From Candidatus Bathyarchaeota archaeon (GTDB lineage: Archaea > Thermoproteota > CALKCG01 > B24 > JAGTQN01), in assembly GCA_018396395.1 (NCBI GenBank), contig JAGTQN010000025.1, positions 1-17,711 of the forward strand: a DNA stretch of 17,711 bases, given 5' to 3'. Made by a program: the position numbers and the translations under genes. The notes under the pieces were generated by a model that saw only the letters and a program-made list of their open reading frames with translations, was not told the DNA's origin and ran no database searches. Positions 7,008 to 14,530 of this stretch are shown here, piece after piece; position 1 is the first letter of the stretch; every line of letters begins with the position of its first letter.

Positions 7008-7979
7008 ATGCTACCAATTCAGGACGAGAATAGACCTCTTACCACGCCCTATGTGAACTATGGGCTCCTCCTCATAAACATAGTCGTCTTCTTCTTCTTT
7101 TTCTTTCAAGGCGTGAGAAGCCTAGAAATAGCGATTTTTAACCTCGGTGCCATTCCCCTTGAAATCCTTTATGGAAAAAGGCTATGGACCCTATTTTCGA
7201 GCATGTTCATGCATGCCGACATAACCCATCTTTTGGGCAATATGCTCTACCTTTGGATCTTCGGCGATAACGTTGAGGATGCCTTTGGTCATATCAGATA
7301 CTTCTTTTTCTACCTTGCTGGTGGTCTCATCGCCAGTCTTGCGCATATAATATCCCTCTTCATCGAAATACCGACCATGGGGACCGTAGGCTTCATGATC
7401 CCAACCGTTGGCGCATCCGGCGCCATCTCCGCCATTCTAGGTGCTTATCTCATCCTCTATCCTAGAGCCAGAATAAGGACCATCGTTTTTTATTTTTTCA
7501 TACATATTGTAAGCATTCCCGCCTACTATTACCTTGGATTCTGGTTCCTCTACCAGCTTATGATGGGTGTCTTCTCCTTGACGGGCTTGCCCTCTGGCAT
7601 CGCCTTTTGGGCCCATATCGGAGGCTTTGTTGCAGGAGTCCTCGTTGTAAAAGCTCTTAAAGTTAAGCCAAGACTTCGAGCCCCACGTCCAGTTATTGAG
7701 AGGCCTGTAGAGCACCCCTATATAATTCCTAGGACGAGAACTCCAATAATAGAAGCGGTCATAGAGCCGGATAGGGTAAGGGTTATTGCGGAGCTTCCAG
7801 GTGTGAATGAGCAAAATATATCGATTACGGTTTCGGAGTGGGGTTTCACAATATCGGCTGAGGGAGAAGGCGTAAGGTACTACGGTCGAGCCGCCCTGCC
7901 GGTTATGGTAATTCCAAGGATTGAGGGCCTCAGTTTCAAGAATGGAGTCCTAAGCTTCGTTCTCTATAGGGTCTTTTAG
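7008..7979 (+). CDS. Rhomboid-family intramembrane serine protease fused to an Hsp20-like domain
   Basis: The N-terminal 215 residues are a rhomboid protease: GASG with nucleophile S137, the partner H203 in WAHIGG, the HxxxxH segment MHADITHLLGN (H69, H74, N78) and about six hydrophobic helices starting with residues 17-35. After a basic, proline-rich linker (about 216-247), residues 250-322 resemble an Hsp20/alpha-crystallin or p23-type beta-sandwich: an AELPGV strand, an ISITV...FTISAEGEG hairpin and the SFKNGVLSFVLYR ending, which mirrors the NGVLxVxL motif of small heat-shock proteins. The predicted topology leaves this domain in the cytosol, but that is inferred. It could hold or present substrates to the protease. 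Start ATG 7008. The TAG stop overlaps the stop of the convergent hisS gene. The rhomboid assignment is strong and the Hsp20-like assignment good. Confidence 0.88.
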   Translation: MLPIQDENRPLTTPYVNYGLLLINIVVFFFFFFQGVRSLEIAIFNLGAIPLEILYGKRLWTLFSSMFMHADITHLLGNMLYLWIFGDNVEDAFGHIRYFFFYLAGGLIASLAHIISLFIEIPTMGTVGFMIPTVGASGAISAILGAYLILYPRARIRTIVFYFFIHIVSIPAYYYLGFWFLYQLMMGVFSLTGLPSGIAFWAHIGGFVAGVLVVKALKVKPRLRAPRPVIERPVEHPYIIPRTRTPIIEAVIEPDRVRVIAELPGVNEQNISITVSEWGFTISAEGEGVRYYGRAALPVMVIPRIEGLSFKNGVLSFVLYRVF

Positions 7980-9334
7980 CCCGCTGCAGCAAGGTCTCCC
8001 GTTCTCTCATTTTCGAGAAGGGTCTTAAGCTCTTCAATTTTAACGGTTCTTTGATCCCTCCTTTCCATATCCCTAAGGCTAACGGTACCCTGGGAAATCT
8101 CCCTCTCCCCTAAGAGCATTACATATCGAAAGCCTTTCGCTTCCGCATATCTCAGAGCCCTTGTTACGCTCCTTCCCAAAATCTCCACTTCCACAGGTAC
8201 TCCCGAGGATCTCAGTTTTAAAGCCAAATCCATAGCCTGCTTCATAAAATCACCCTTTACTGGAACCAAGTATAGGGGCTTTTCGAGGCTGAAGCCCTGG
8301 AAAAGTCCCTGTTCATCCATGACAAGTTGAATCCTATCGATACCAGCACTGAAGCCGACGCCAGGAGTGGGATCCCCACCATAAAGTTCCACAAGCTTAT
8401 CGTATCTTCCTCCTCCAAGGATGGCAGATTCCAAGCCTTCTGTGAAGCCCTCGAATATAATGCCTGTATAATATTCGAGGCCTCTGGCAAAGCCTAGATC
8501 TATGATGAACTCAACTTCTGAGAATAGATCCCTAAGATATCTGAGAACCTTCCCAAGCTCCTTTAGGATATCCATAGCCTCAGGAAAATCCTTCAGATAT
8601 CCTAAGGCTTCCTCCATAACGGAGTCGATGCTTCCCTTTAGGCTGAAAAGGTTTGAAAGGAGATCTATGATAGAATCCTGAAGTCCCCATTCCTTTAGCC
8701 TTTCAAGGGCTTCTTCATACCTTTTCTTATCGGCTAAAGCAAGGATGGCGTTTTGGCGTTCCTCATCCATCCCTTGCTTGGCTAGAAGGGAACGAATGAT
8801 CCCCACATGGCTTGCCTTGATGGAGGGTTTCCTTAATCCAAGGCTTGTCATGAGATTCGCTGCAATCGTCATAATTTCCATATCGGCATAGATGCCAGGG
8901 GCTCCTAAAAGCTCAAAACCACCCTGATAAAACCTTCTAAGCCTTCCTTTCTGGGGTTCGTCGTATCGGAAGAAGTCCCAAAGATAAGCAAGCCTTATGG
9001 GCTTTGGGGCAGTCCTAAGCTTCGTGGCCATGAGGCGAGCTATTGGGGCCGTTCCCTCCGGGCGTAGGGCAACCATCCGGCCTCCAAGATCTTTGAAGGC
9101 ATACATACTTTTCCTAGTTTCCTCGCCCACCTTGGCTGCTAGTAAATCGTAGCTCTCCAAAGTGGGTGTTTCGACCTCCAAGTATCCATAAAGGCTGAAG
9201 AGTCTTCTTACGATTCTTTCTATAAGCCTCCTCTTTGCCAAGTCCTCTGGAAGATAGTCCTTCATCCCACGAACCGTTTGAAATCTAGGCAAGGCTGATC
9301 GGTACGCTCCGTGACATCTTTCCTGTAAAGGCAA
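7976..9334 (-). CDS. hisS: Histidyl-tRNA synthetase
   Basis: Class II synthetase that charges tRNA-His. Visible landmarks: the N-terminal FQTVRGMKDYLP, motif 1 around YLEVETPTLE (51-60), RPEGT (91-95), motif 2 FRYDEPQKGRLRRFYQGG (about 122-139), the histidine A motif LGFARGLEYYTG, motif 3 GGGRYDKLVELYGGDPTPGVGFSAGIDRI and the C-terminal anticodon-binding domain. Length 452 is normal. The longest frame starts at TTG 9334, which has no Shine-Dalgarno ahead. An internal TTG at 9292, just before PRFQTVRG, has a GGAG about 12 bases upstream and matches the usual family N-terminus better, so the true start may be there. Stop TAA at 7976-7978, interlocked with the rhomboid stop. Divergent from malate dehydrogenase. 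Confidence 0.95.
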   Translation of the reverse strand: MPLQERCHGAYRSALPRFQTVRGMKDYLPEDLAKRRLIERIVRRLFSLYGYLEVETPTLESYDLLAAKVGEETRKSMYAFKDLGGRMVALRPEGTAPIARLMATKLRTAPKPIRLAYLWDFFRYDEPQKGRLRRFYQGGFELLGAPGIYADMEIMTIAANLMTSLGLRKPSIKASHVGIIRSLLAKQGMDEERQNAILALADKKRYEEALERLKEWGLQDSIIDLLSNLFSLKGSIDSVMEEALGYLKDFPEAMDILKELGKVLRYLRDLFSEVEFIIDLGFARGLEYYTGIIFEGFTEGLESAILGGGRYDKLVELYGGDPTPGVGFSAGIDRIQLVMDEQGLFQGFSLEKPLYLVPVKGDFMKQAMDLALKLRSSGVPVEVEILGRSVTRALRYAEAKGFRYVMLLGEREISQGTVSLRDMERRDQRTVKIEELKTLLENERTGDLAAAG

Positions 9335-9482
9335 AATAGGGAAGCCTATCTATAACGGTTTCGATCTCGATTCCGATGAAGGATTTATGAAATTGATTTA
9401 TCGATGGGTTGATGATATGGTTTTCGCTTTTTATCGCCTCCTTTTCCATCTTTTCCCTTCCTTAAAGCATAATGTAGAAGGC

Positions 9483-9488
9483 TTTATG
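9483..9488 (+). promoter_or_regulatory. Candidate TATA box of malate dehydrogenase
   Basis: TTTATG about 26 bases ahead of ATG 9514, which would place the transcription start at or next to the start codon, i.e. a leaderless message. No Shine-Dalgarno is visible upstream of this ATG, which agrees with that. Confidence 0.4.
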
Positions 9489-9513
9489 TAGGCTTAGTCG
9501 ATTCAAAAAGTGT

Positions 9514-10440
9514 ATGGTCAAAGTATCCGTTATAGGAGTTGGAAACCTAGGTTCCTGCATAGCCTATGAGATAGCAATCCGGGGCATAACGGATGAACTC
9601 ATCCTCGTGGATGTTTTAAGGGATCTTGCAGAGGGTCAGGCCATCGATATTGAGCAAGCCATCGCCATGAGAAATGACACAAGGGTTATAGCCGGGAATT
9701 ATGAGGATGTCGAAGGCTCAGATCTAGTCATCGTATCCGCCGGGAGGGCCAGAACTCCCGAAATGAAATCGAGGCTCGAGCTTTTGAACATAAATAGTCG
9801 CATCATAAAGGATGTAGCTTCGAGTCTGAAGCCTTTTCTTTCCAAGGAATGCATCGTAATCACCCTGACGAACCCTTTGGATATTATGAACTTCCTCCTT
9901 TGGAAGTTCTTAGGTATCGGAAGATGCAAGGTCATCGGAAGCTCTAGCCAGTTGGATTCGGCTAGGTTTAGATCCCTTCTAGCGAAGAAGTTTCATGTAA
10001 AACCATCAGAGATAGATGCCTTTGTCATCGGCGAGCATGGTGAACATCAAGTGCCCCTCTTCAGCAGAGTGAAGGTTTCAGGTAAGTCAGTATCCCTCGA
10101 GCAGATTGAAAAGAAGACAATTCACGAGGCCCTTAGGGAATATGCCCTGAAAGTTGTAGCCAAGAAGGGTGCCACGGTTTATGCCCCTGCCTCCAACACG
10201 GCAGAAATGGTACAGGCAATTTTAAAGGATGAGAAGAGGCTTATGTGTTGCTCGGCCATACTGGATGGAGAATATGGGCTGAAGAATGTAAGTATCGGAG
10301 TTCCCTTGATTTTAGGAAGGGGAGGAATAGAGGAGATCCAAGAGTGGAAATTAACGGAGGAGGAGGAAATCATCTTCAAGCGTGGTGCAGAGGAGATAAA
10401 GAATGTCATCCAAAGCCTTTTTTCATACGAATCTCATTAA
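9514..10440 (+). CDS. mdh: Malate dehydrogenase (LDH/MDH superfamily)
   Basis: NAD(P)-dependent oxidation of malate to oxaloacetate. The 308 residues show the GVGNLG nucleotide-binding loop (residues 8-13), D33 in LILVD for the adenine ribose, the mobile loop AGRARTPEMKSR and NPLDIMNFL (120 onwards). The catalytic pair is D148 in QLDSARFR and H175 in GEHGEH, with substrate arginine R151. R80 occupies the position that is Gln in lactate and Arg in malate dehydrogenases, so malate is the likely substrate. D33 suggests a preference for NAD over NADP, by family knowledge. ATG start without Shine-Dalgarno, likely leaderless. Stop TAA. Followed by the tnpB relic. Confidence 0.93.
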   Translation: MVKVSVIGVGNLGSCIAYEIAIRGITDELILVDVLRDLAEGQAIDIEQAIAMRNDTRVIAGNYEDVEGSDLVIVSAGRARTPEMKSRLELLNINSRIIKDVASSLKPFLSKECIVITLTNPLDIMNFLLWKFLGIGRCKVIGSSSQLDSARFRSLLAKKFHVKPSEIDAFVIGEHGEHQVPLFSRVKVSGKSVSLEQIEKKTIHEALREYALKVVAKKGATVYAPASNTAEMVQAILKDEKRLMCCSAILDGEYGLKNVSIGVPLILGRGGIEEIQEWKLTEEEEIIFKRGAEEIKNVIQSLFSYESH

Positions 10441-10531
10441 TCGGAAGGATTGGGAAGTGAATGGCTGAGGCATTAATTAGCCAACCCTAATTCCCTTGTT
10501 TAAGGGTTACACAGCAGTTTCAATAGATAGA

Positions 10532-10543
10532 TTTTTATTTTTT
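10532..10543 (+). terminator. T-rich terminator region after malate dehydrogenase
   Basis: Five Ts, A, six Ts located about 90 bases after the mdh stop. An inverted repeat AACCCT (10483-10488)/AGGGTT (10503-10508) lies between; it could belong either to the terminator or to the left end of the IS605-type relic that follows. Confidence 0.4.
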
Positions 10544-10571
10544 ATGAATGCTTGAGTATTACTTTCCCTAA

Positions 10572-11680
10572 TTGTGGAAATACCCCGCAGTCCCATTCAC
10601 CTATGAAGCGAGTAATGAAGTTAAGAGGCCCTTAGAGGACTTCAGAGACATGGTGAACTTCTGCATACGGAAGGCGCTTGAGAACAAAGCCACGAGCTAT
10701 TACAAGCTTAGAAGGCTCGTCTATAACGAATGGAAGGCTAGCATTATTCAACACACTTCTCCATTCAGCATGCAGAGTTGTGACTTCGATGCTGGGGAGT
10801 TGGAGGGGGCTTAAGGGAAGGGGATTGGCGAAAGCCGATAAACCGATTGCGAGAAAGCTCTTAATACAGTTAGATCCGATGATTGGAAGGTTCTACGGCG
10901 ATACAATTAGAATATCAGTCAGACCTAAAGAGTTCTTGACATACGGCTGAAGTTTGGCGAATATCAGAGGAAGTTCATCGAGGAGTGGAGGGCTGGAAGG
11001 CTTAGAGTAGGCGAGATCTCAGTTAACGAAAATAAGATCCTCATCCCATTCAGGAAGGACGTGGATCTGTCGAATCCAGATGATTGGATAGCCATAGACA
11101 TAAATGAGGGCAATATGACAGCCGTAAGCTCTAACCCTCATATTAATTATTAGAACTGAAAATAAGGGAAATAAGAAGCGCCTATTTTGAGAAAAGGAGA
11201 AGAATACAGATGTTGGCTAGCATAAGCCCTTAACTTCTCAAAGGCTGATGGCTGAGTATTCAAAGCGTGAGAAGGGCAGGGTTAAAGGCATGTGCCATAA
11301 GGTGGCAAAAAGTATTGTAGATTTCGCCGAACGGCACAATTTTGGGATAATCCTAGAAGACCTAAAAACATGAGAAGGCGTATAAATTATGGTAAAAGGA
11401 TAAATAGAAGGCTTCACTCCATGCCGTTTAGAAGGCTCCAGTTTTACATCGAGTACAAGGCTCACCTAACGCGCCTAGAAGTCGTCTACGTAGATGTTAA
11501 ACACACTTCAAGCCTATGCCCAACATGTGGTGGAAAATTGGCACCAAAAGAGCATAGGATTTTGAAGTGCGAGTGCGGTTTTGAAGCAGATAGGATAGGG
11601 ATATAGTCGCATGCCTAAAACCTACTCAAGCGAAACCCAAGATGTGGGGATCTTCCGTTGACCCCGAAAGCCCTCTATGA
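10572..11680 (+). pseudogene. tnpB: Decayed tnpB (IS200/IS605-type RNA-guided nuclease gene)
   Basis: TnpB is the RuvC nuclease of IS605-type elements, guided by an RNA from the element's right end. The protein can be followed through at least five frame changes: LWKYPAVPF to YNEWKAS (frame from 10572), SWRGLKGRGLAKADKPIA (from 10678), LKFGEYQRKFIEEWR...VGEIS (from 10947), AYFEKRRRIQMLAS, then KREKGRVKGMCHKVAKSIVDF, then RRRINYGKRINRRLHSMPFRRLQFYIEYK (from 11370). The RuvC residues are still readable: D in WIAIDINEGN, E in ILEDLK and D in EADRD. So is the zinc finger CPTCGG...CECG. The last frameshift is a 5-base tandem duplication (ATAGG) near 11590; removing it restores ADRDIVACLK up to the TGA at 11678. 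No tnpA is present. Confidence 0.85.
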
Positions 11681-11681
11681 G

Positions 11682-11735
11682 CCGTTAGTTATAACAGTAA
11701 GAGGGAAGGGATAAGGTCCATGAATCCCATAACGG
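11682..11735 (+). repeat. Nested hairpin at the right end of the tnpB relic
   Basis: Outer arms CCGTTA (11682-11687) and TAACGG (11730-11735) enclose a GGGAT/ATCCC stem (11708-11712 with 11724-11728) and an 8-base palindrome GTTATAAC (11688-11695). Position directly after the tnpB frame fits the subterminal right-end structure of IS605-type elements, from which the guide (omega) RNA scaffold is made. M20 peptidase coding sequence resumes at the outer edge. Confidence 0.5.
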
Positions 11736-11921
11736 TTCGCCTCCGATGCAAATAATCTACTAGCGGCTGGGGTAAAGTGTGTCAATTATGGACCGGGGGA
11801 TTTTGGGGAACCCATCGATGAGAGGAAGAGGGTGGAGGACATAGTGAAGGCTACAAAGGTTTATGCTTTGGCCGCCACGAGTTATGCGGGTAAAATTAAG
11901 AACTTCTTAGACAGTATTTAA
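11733..11921 (+). pseudogene. C-terminal fragment of an M20 (ArgE/DapE-like) peptidase gene
   Basis: About 60 codons in one frame, beginning FASDANNLLAAGVKCVNYGPGD and ending in TAA at 11919. The SDAN...GP(G)D signature, followed by a long helix, is the C-terminal end of M20 metallopeptidases such as acetylornithine deacetylase and succinyl-diaminopimelate desuccinylase. The rest of the gene is missing: the fragment abuts the right end of the tnpB relic, and no matching N-terminal part is seen on the left side of the relic after mdh. The usual AHxPDE motif is altered to EPIDE. It is a non-functional remnant. Confidence 0.65.
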
Positions 11922-11934
11922 TGGCTAGGTCTTT

Positions 11935-13128
11935 TTATGGTCTGTAGAACCCAAGCTTAGGTCTGTCCCACTCGGGTGTTGGCTCGAAGTAGCCTGGATA
12001 CCTCAAATGCTCTCGGATCGTCTCCTCATTCAGATCGATTCCCAAGCCTGGCTTATGGGGGACCCTGACATAACCATCCTCTAGGAGGGGATCTGGAAGC
12101 CCCTTAACCAAGTCCTTCCACCAAGGTATGGCAAGGGCATGATGCTCAAGGGCTACAAAGTTGTGGATGGAAGCGGCTGCATGGACGTTGGCCATGAAGG
12201 ATATGGGCGATCCCGCGAAATGGAGGGCACAGGGCATACAGCTGCGCTCCTCAGCATAATCGGCTATTCTTTTGGTTTCCCTTATGCCTCCCGCCGTAGC
12301 CAGATCAGGATGGACAATGTCAACTGCCCGCCTATCGATAATCTCCCTGAAGCCCGAAAGACCAAAGATGTCCTCACCCGTCGCCGTGGGAACGGCTATA
12401 GCCTTCGTAACCATCCTGTTACCCTCTACATCCCACCATGGTCTAGGATCCTCCATCCATGCTATTCCAAATTCTTCCAAAGCCCTTCCAAGTCGGATTA
12501 AGTCCTTCACGCTAAGGGGTCCAAAATGATCGATGGCCAGGGGAAGTTCCCAGCCTACGGCCTCCCTGATGGCTCTGACACAGGAGACCATATAGGCGAC
12601 TCCCTTATCGGTTATGTGGTTACCGATGAGGGCTCCGGGGATTCCCCTAAGGATCCCTATTCCCATGTCGAACTTCACGAACCTAAGGCCAATCCTCTTC
12701 CTCTCGAGGACCTTCTCAGCGAAGGCCTCGGGCGTAGGCTCCCTAGGACTCGGCGTATCGCCATAGATGAGGATCCGATCCCTATACTTGCCTCCGAGGA
12801 GCTGGTAGACAGGAATGCCATATACCTTACCCACGATGTCCCATAGAGCCATCTCGATGCCGCTGATACCTCCGCCCTCGCGGCCATGGCCAGCGAAGGG
12901 TCTCATGATGCGGAAAAGCTCATCGACATTCAAAGGATTCCTTCCGAGGATTAGTCCCTTGTATAGAAGGGCGGCCTCCCGATGCCCAGCATCCCTAACC
13001 TCCCCAAGTCCATAGATCCCTTCGTTTGTATCGATCCTTATGAGGGGATAATCGAAGTTTGATGCCACGACGGCAGTCCGGAGGTCCGTAATCTTTATTT
13101 TCGAAGGATCGAAGCTCTCTTTATTCAA
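11935..13128 (-). CDS. Enolase-superfamily acid-sugar dehydratase/racemase (mandelate racemase-like)
   Basis: Predicted enzyme of the mandelate racemase/muconate lactonizing family, which abstract the proton next to a carboxylate; many members dehydrate sugar acids. With 397 residues it has the N-terminal capping domain (about 1-120) and the barrel. Mg ligands are D200 in LAIDHFG, E226 in WMEDP and E252 in TGED; H303 in ALHFAGSP is the likely general base, with K152 in FVKFD as the second acid/base candidate. Substrate is not assignable; H201 after the first ligand is as in some D-sugar-acid dehydratases. Start TTG 13128 with AGGAGG 7 bases upstream. Stop TAA. No partner gene sits next to it: downstream is the M20 fragment, upstream a gene-free gap. 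Confidence 0.87.
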   Translation of the reverse strand: MNKESFDPSKIKITDLRTAVVASNFDYPLIRIDTNEGIYGLGEVRDAGHREAALLYKGLILGRNPLNVDELFRIMRPFAGHGREGGGISGIEMALWDIVGKVYGIPVYQLLGGKYRDRILIYGDTPSPREPTPEAFAEKVLERKRIGLRFVKFDMGIGILRGIPGALIGNHITDKGVAYMVSCVRAIREAVGWELPLAIDHFGPLSVKDLIRLGRALEEFGIAWMEDPRPWWDVEGNRMVTKAIAVPTATGEDIFGLSGFREIIDRRAVDIVHPDLATAGGIRETKRIADYAEERSCMPCALHFAGSPISFMANVHAAASIHNFVALEHHALAIPWWKDLVKGLPDPLLEDGYVRVPHKPGLGIDLNEETIREHLRYPGYFEPTPEWDRPKLGFYRP

Positions 13129-13135
13129 TGGAATG

Positions 13136-13141
13136 CCTCCT
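13136..13141 (-). promoter_or_regulatory. Shine-Dalgarno fixing the TTG start of the acid-sugar dehydratase
   Basis: AGGAGG on the minus strand, seven bases before TTG 13128. It supports this codon over any internal start. Confidence 0.65.
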
Positions 13142-13711
13142 ATGCGATGAGAGGGTAAATTAGGCTCAAAACATAAGCCTTTCGGTGACTAAGTATGGTG
13201 TTATTCTTCAAGGATCATTAAGCGTTCTGAAGACTTCTCTTCATCCTTGCATCCGGATTGAATTTGGTACCTAATTTTGAAAGGAAATATCTTTTCTCGA
13301 AGAGGTTTTCCGACTATCAGGAAATCGAATAGGAGTTGGAATTTGGCTTACTATCTATTCGCCGGGCAAGATGTTCCTCGTCAAGGCGATTTTTAAACAA
13401 TGAAAGCTCTGAGAGGTAGCGATCCCTAGCAAAGATTGGAGCTAATAAGATGAACTCCGTAAGCCAATCTATCTTAGCTTATCTCTTCCTCTCGATTCGA
13501 TTCCATTCTATTAGATTCGCCAGCTAAGCTATACTCACATAACCAATCGGACCCGGCTGAAGCGAAGGAGTTTAAGCTTAAGGTTACAGACTTATGGGGG
13601 TTTCATAGAGCCGAAGAAAAGAAGCCAACGAAGGCTTACTAATCGTTTCTTTTCCCCTATATTATTTTATTTGAAAAGGTTAAACCCCAAAGACGCCCAC
13701 ATAGTTTTAAG
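13142..13711. other. Gene-free interval between divergent genes
   Basis: No long or conserved-looking frame and no tRNA fold were found. An imperfect inverted repeat occurs around 13440-13478 (AGCTAATAAGAT against ATCTTAGCT, with a three-base bulge). The proximal end becomes A/T-rich towards the promoter of the winged-helix gene. The interval could hold a non-coding RNA or decayed sequence, but nothing specific supports either. Confidence 0.4.
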
Positions 13712-13719
13712 TTTATATA
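13712..13719 (+). promoter_or_regulatory. Strong TATA box of the winged-helix gene
   Basis: TTTATATA within the near-symmetrical AAGTTTATATATAACTT. It lies about 60 bases before ATG 13775 and would place transcription start near 13742. This is the clearest archaeal promoter in the window. Confidence 0.6.
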
Positions 13720-13726
13720 TAACTTC

Positions 13727-13743
13727 TTCAGAAATATTTTGAA
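13727..13743. promoter_or_regulatory. Dyad at the predicted transcription start, possible operator
   Basis: TTCAGAAATATTTTGAA is symmetrical at seven of eight paired positions around a central T. It lies just downstream of the TATA box and reaches the expected start site, a position where a bound repressor would block polymerase. The gene it precedes encodes a likely DNA-binding protein, so autoregulation is a natural guess. Confidence 0.4.
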
Positions 13744-13774
13744 AGTGGAGGAAAGAAAATAAGAGGTGTTGTGA

Positions 13775-14143
13775 ATGAGGAAGGCTCCAGTTGAAGCGAG
13801 CAACGAAACAGTTGTTTACATACCCGAAAAGGGCTTTGTAAAGGTCGGAGAACTGAAAACTATGTTGGCGAAGGAGGTTAAACCCAGAGTTGCTGCACCA
13901 GCTTTTCTAGAAATTGAGAAGGCTGTAGTAAAGAAGGTTATTGAGAAGGGAGGAAAGGTTTCGAGGTTCGAACTTCTCAAAATAAAGAACGATGTGAAGA
14001 AGGAGAAAGGAACGAAACGAGGAGTTACGCTCTCAAGACTCCTGAAAGATGGCTTCATAGCGAGAATAAAAGTTCCAGGAATGCGCCCCTTCTATGCTGT
14101 TACTGAGAAAGGAGCTAAGGAATCGGGAATGGTAAAAGGGTAA
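13775..14143 (+). CDS. Small basic winged-helix-like protein, predicted DNA-binding
   Basis: 122 residues, lysine-rich and strongly basic throughout. Residues about 43-115 fit a winged helix: helix FLEIEKAVVKKVIEKGG, helix VSRFELLKIKNDVKKEKG, a third helix VTLSRLLKDGFIARIK and a wing ending in PFYAVTEKG, typical of archaeal wHTH regulators and chromatin-like proteins. The first 40 residues are an extension of unclear fold. No metal-binding or enzymatic motif is seen. Start ATG 13775 with a well-spaced Shine-Dalgarno GAGGTG (13763-13768). The strong TATA box, leader and clean terminator suggest high, single-gene expression. Codon choice appears richer in GAG/AAG/GTT than its neighbours, which fits an abundant protein. 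It could be a regulator or a chromosome-associated protein; the precise family was not recognised. Confidence 0.72.
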   Translation: MRKAPVEASNETVVYIPEKGFVKVGELKTMLAKEVKPRVAAPAFLEIEKAVVKKVIEKGGKVSRFELLKIKNDVKKEKGTKRGVTLSRLLKDGFIARIKVPGMRPFYAVTEKGAKESGMVKG

Positions 14144-14178
14144 GAAAAAGAATTCCTGGCTAACTTCGCATAGCAATT

Positions 14179-14188
14179 CCTTTTTTTA
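14179..14188 (+). terminator. Terminator of the winged-helix gene
   Basis: A run of seven Ts in CCTTTTTTTATT, about 35 bases after the TAA stop, preceded by a weak GCTA/TAGC hairpin. Position and T-run both fit archaeal termination. Confidence 0.6.
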
Positions 14189-14503
14189 TTATTCTTAGCA
14201 TTCTATCCTTTTTCTCAAGTCTTTGATCATTAACTAATTTTTCATGCGTGGGCTCCCTCCTACCATCGTCAATCCTGCATTAAGGGGGCCTTTCAGCCTT
14301 TAGTCGCATGGGGTTTTTTGTTCATCCTTCATTTCAGACCATGGCAGTACGTGCGTATGCCCTTCGGTTCCTAATAAGCTACCAGAAATTTAGTAAAAGG
14401 AGAGTTAGTAAAAGCGTACTGTTACAAGATAAGCCTTTAGGTCCATCAAGCCAACCACAAGAAAATGTAACGTTAGAAAGCTTGAATTTACATTATTTAA
14501 AGG
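14189..14503. other. Gene-free interval
   Basis: No supported gene. A tandem direct repeat TTAGTAAAAG occurs at 14390-14399 and 14405-14414 (15-base spacing). The interval ends in an A/T-rich stretch with CTTATATA (14504-14511) just ahead of the small membrane peptide frame. Confidence 0.4.
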
Positions 14504-14511
14504 CTTATATA
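14504..14511 (+). promoter_or_regulatory. Candidate TATA box before the small membrane peptide
   Basis: CTTATATA about 25 bases before TTG 14531, a distance that would give a leaderless message starting at or near that codon. Evidence is spacing only. Confidence 0.3.
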
Positions 14512-14530
14512 CACGAACTGGCTTATTATA

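Noticed and set aside
12139..12846. Plus-strand frames across the acid-sugar dehydratase
   Set aside because: Antisense shadows of a well-supported enolase-superfamily gene with intact active-site residues on the minus strand.
13816..14058. 80-codon minus-strand frame inside the winged-helix gene
   Set aside because: A shadow of a lysine-rich gene read backwards (Phe/Ser-rich); the plus-strand gene has promoter, Shine-Dalgarno and terminator.
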